The position numbers and the translations under genes are program-made. 6,516 nucleotides of DNA from positions 1 through 6,516 of the forward strand of contig MSXM01000038.1 of the NCBI GenBank assembly GCA_002083565.1. The letters are read 5' to 3'. Shown in pieces: positions 5,755 to 6,516 of the stretch. The DNA comes from Nitrospira sp. ST-bin4. GTDB lineage: Bacteria > Nitrospirota > Nitrospiria > Nitrospirales > Nitrospiraceae. The notes beneath the pieces are model-generated. The model had not been told where the DNA came from. It searched no databases and worked only from the letters and a program-made list of their open reading frames with translations. Within the stretch, counting starts at the first letter, position 1, and every line of letters begins with the position of its first letter.

Positions 5755-6425
5755 AGGCGGGTTCGGAGTTCAGCGAGCCGGGTCTCGCGCAAGTTGGGGC
5801 TGATCGCGTCGGCTTCGTGCAGGTCTTGCACGGTGTGCGTGTTGGTGACGGCCAGCACTTTCATCCCCGCCGCTTTGGCTGCTCTGATGCCGGGGAGCGA
5901 ATCCTCGATGACCAGGCAGTTGTTCGGCGCCAGCGTGGAGGAGATCTGTTGCCGATTCAGGCCGGCCAGCGCATGCAGGAACGGTTCGGGATTCGGTTTG
6001 CTGCTGGTCACGTCCTCCGCACTCGTAATATGGCGGAATGCTTTTCGGAGACCGGCTTGTTCCAGGATTAATTCAATTTCAGGCCGTAATGCGCCGGAGG
6101 CGATGGCAATGGGATAGGCTGCCGCGGCTTCTTCGACAAACTCTCTGACGCCGGGGAAAATGACGAGGTGGTCCCGGATCGACGCCAGGTAGGCGACAGC
6201 TTTTTTTTGCATCAGGTCTTGTACGATCGAGTCAGTTGACGGGCGGTGGTTCACGCGCAGCGCTTCCAGGATGCAGCCTCGATCATCGAAGCCGAGATAG
6301 TTCGTATAGTAATCGGATTCAGTCAACGAAATGCCGGTGGCGGCGAGTGTTCGGCGCAGCCCTTCGAAGTGTAGGGGTTCGGTATCGGCAATCACTCCGT
6401 CGAAATCGAAGATCACAGCGCGCAT
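5742..6425 (-). CDS. HAD-superfamily hydrolase, beta-phosphoglucomutase/phosphatase-like
   Basis: A 227-residue cytoplasmic HAD subfamily I enzyme, probably a small-molecule phosphatase or phosphoglucomutase-like enzyme; the substrate is unknown. All four catalytic motifs are visible. Motif I is VIFDFDGVIADTE, with nucleophile Asp7 and acid/base Asp9. Motif II is Ser110 in IASGA. Motif III is Lys143 in SSKPNPEPF. Motif IV is VIEDSLPG with Glu174 and Asp175. A helical cap lies between motifs I and II (about 16-90), as in phosphoglycolate phosphatase and beta-phosphoglucomutase. The ATG at 6425 has GGAG (6437-6440) 11 nt upstream. Its TGA overlaps the hpnD start region, making it the first visible gene of the hpnDE operon. 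That suggests co-expression but does not prove a role in isoprenoid metabolism. An 8-base A run on the coding strand (6201-6208, codons 73-75) is a possible slippage site. Confidence 0.92.
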   Translation of the reverse strand: MRAVIFDFDGVIADTEPLHFEGLRRTLAATGISLTESDYYTNYLGFDDRGCILEALRVNHRPSTDSIVQDLMQKKAVAYLASIRDHLVIFPGVREFVEEAAAAYPIAIASGALRPEIELILEQAGLRKAFRHITSAEDVTSSKPNPEPFLHALAGLNRQQISSTLAPNNCLVIEDSLPGIRAAKAAGMKVLAVTNTHTVQDLHEADAISPNLRETRLAELRTRLWPS

Positions 6426-6446
6426 GGGCTCGTTCGCTCCAGCAGG

Positions 6447-6516
6447 GTGCTGAAAAAGTCCGCCAGCTGCGTTTTCGCGGCGCGTAGAGACTCAACGTAC
6501 CGAAGCGTACGCCTCG
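6447..6516. repeat. Arm of a probable dispersed palindromic repeat (Nitrospira-type), cut by the right edge
   Basis: The sequence starting GTGCTGAAAAAGTCCGCCAG and continuing through CTCAACGTACCGAAGCGTAC to the window end matches, from memory, a dispersed repeat common between genes in Nitrospira genomes. Its full form ends in an inverted arm resembling GCTGGACGGCCTTTTTGAGC. Only one arm is visible here. Seen directly are an internal hairpin (CGTAC at 6496-6500 with GTACG at 6507-6511, 6-nt loop) and an A5 run (6453-6457) that on the minus strand becomes a T-run after a GC-rich arm. The complete element would form a long hairpin with T-runs at both ends, able to act as a two-way terminator. 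The second arm and the copy number cannot be checked within this window. Confidence 0.5.

Noticed and set aside
5479..6117. Plus-strand open frame of 212 codons across hpnD and the HAD gene
   Set aside because: Antisense to two genes with intact catalytic motifs. It spans their junction and the translation shows no domain features.
1..6516. CRISPR array, toxin-antitoxin pair or defence island
   Set aside because: No regularly spaced repeats, small paired antitoxin-like frames, nucleases other than the repair glycosylase, or transposase motifs were seen on either strand.

Overview
The window looks like a chromosomal segment from a Gram-negative, hopanoid-making bacterium, most likely a Nitrospira (Nitrospirota). 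That assignment is inference. It rests on the hpnD-hpnE pair, moderately high GC over most of the window (36 of 60 bases in a sampled stretch, 4381-4440), two probable lipoproteins, and a right-edge sequence that I recognise from memory as one arm of a dispersed repeat common in Nitrospira genomes. No search could be run.

Left part (1-1780): a more AT-rich block (22 G/C of 60 in a sampled stretch, 1381-1440). It holds a possible C-terminal tail of a gene cut by the left edge (3-110). It also holds a complete gene (229-1671) for a lipoprotein with a SERAC1/DUF676-like alpha/beta-hydrolase domain, followed by an uncharacterised C-terminal domain. Its composition, and its position next to conserved housekeeping genes, suggest acquired or accessory DNA. 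The spacer 1672-1831 carries two modest inverted repeats.

Middle (1832-3537): udg, a family-4 uracil-DNA glycosylase, is on the minus strand with a good sigma-70-type promoter and a C-terminal tail that looks like a sliding-clamp-binding motif. A hypothetical exported protein (2536-3228, plus strand) diverges from it. A small lipoprotein gene (3229-3537, minus strand) converges on that gene with the two stop codons directly abutting.

Right part (3538-6425): a tightly packed minus-strand operon, in transcription order HAD hydrolase, hpnD, hpnE and, 31 nt further on, the small lipoprotein. HAD/hpnD and hpnD/hpnE can each be read with a 4-nt start/stop overlap (ATGA and GTGA), so translation is probably coupled. 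HpnD makes presqualene diphosphate from farnesyl diphosphate. HpnE performs the last, reductive step from hydroxysqualene to squalene, the precursor of hopanoid membrane lipids. The intervening enzyme HpnC is not in the window. The repeat arm starts only 21 bp upstream of the HAD start codon.

I see no CRISPR array, RNA gene, transposase or defence system. The least understood item is the left-hand hydrolase lipoprotein, in particular its C-terminal domain.
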